The notes beneath the pieces were generated by a model. It was not told the DNA's origin. It worked only from the letters and a program-made list of their open reading frames with translations, and searched no databases. The position numbers were made by a program, and so were the translations under genes. Below, in pieces: positions 6,126 through 6,158 of a DNA stretch of 6,158 nt; positions within the stretch are counted from its first letter, which is position 1; each line of letters opens with the position of its first letter. The stretch comes from Sphingomonadales bacterium. Lineage in GTDB: Bacteria; Pseudomonadota; Alphaproteobacteria; Sphingomonadales; Sphingomonadaceae. The stretch covers positions 1 to 6,158 of the forward strand of contig JAGXGT010000043.1 of NCBI GenBank assembly GCA_024636595.1. Direction: 5' to 3'.

Positions 6126-6158
6126 CTGTCTCTTATACACATCTGACGCTGCCGACGA
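6126..6158. other. Nextera (Tn5 tagmentation) sequencing adapter left at the contig end
   Basis: The last 33 bases consist of the 19-base Tn5 mosaic end CTGTCTCTTATACACATCT (6126-6144) followed by GACGCTGCCGACGA (6145-6158). This is, base for base, the reverse complement of the Illumina Nextera read-1 transposase adapter as I know it. It is a library artefact, not a mobile element of the organism. Translation through it would add false residues (CLLYTSDAAD) to the oxidoreductase. Confidence 0.98.

Noticed and set aside
6126..6144. A Tn5-type transposon mosaic end, which could be read as a mobile element boundary
   Set aside because: It is followed by the synthetic Nextera tail and ends the window exactly at full adapter length, so it is a library artefact.
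1..6158. CRISPR arrays, tRNA or rRNA genes, phage genes, toxin-antitoxin pairs
   Set aside because: No regularly spaced repeats, RNA gene signatures or matching protein motifs were seen on either strand; almost every base is assigned to a coding gene.

Overview
The window looks like the end of a draft contig from an alphaproteobacterium, most likely a member of the Sphingomonadales. That placement is an inference from the style of the Tad/Cpa proteins, the moderate-to-high GC content and the gene order; there is no marker gene to confirm it. The window is densely coding, with no gene-free stretch over about 75 bases, and it holds two divergent gene groups separated by a 60-base gap.

Positions 1 to 4188 (minus strand, transcribed right to left) carry the front part of a Tad (tight adherence, Flp-type IVb pilus) assembly operon: a TadV/CpaA prepilin peptidase, CpaB (periplasmic secretin partner), CpaC (outer-membrane secretin), CpaD (pilus lipoprotein) and the N-terminal 142 codons of CpaE (localisation ATPase-like protein), which runs off the left edge. 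Two of the junctions (cpaB/cpaC and cpaD/cpaE) are one-base TAATG overlaps with a similar GGAG-type ribosome binding site, which suggests translational coupling. Together these proteins would process the pilin and build the envelope-spanning channel. No Flp pilin gene and no CpaF/TadB/TadC motor genes lie in the window. The motor genes are expected beyond the left edge and the pilin gene must be elsewhere.

Positions 4249 to 6125 (plus strand) carry a two-gene unit: a PldB-like alpha/beta hydrolase (lysophospholipase/monoacylglycerol lipase type) and, overlapping it by four bases, an FAD-dependent amine/D-amino-acid oxidoreductase resembling D-arginine dehydrogenase. The hydrolase is broken by one extra G in a run of seven G, directly after its catalytic-serine motif. 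The oxidoreductase appears to lack two active-site residues of the Pseudomonas D-arginine enzyme, so its substrate is probably different.

The last 33 bases (6126 to 6158) are not biological. They match the reverse complement of the Illumina Nextera (Tn5 tagmentation) read-1 adapter exactly, so the genome sequence ends at 6125 and the oxidoreductase is truncated there. I did not find a convincing undescribed system. The points worth a second look are the adapter, the frameshift, the active-site changes and the layout of the Tad operon start.
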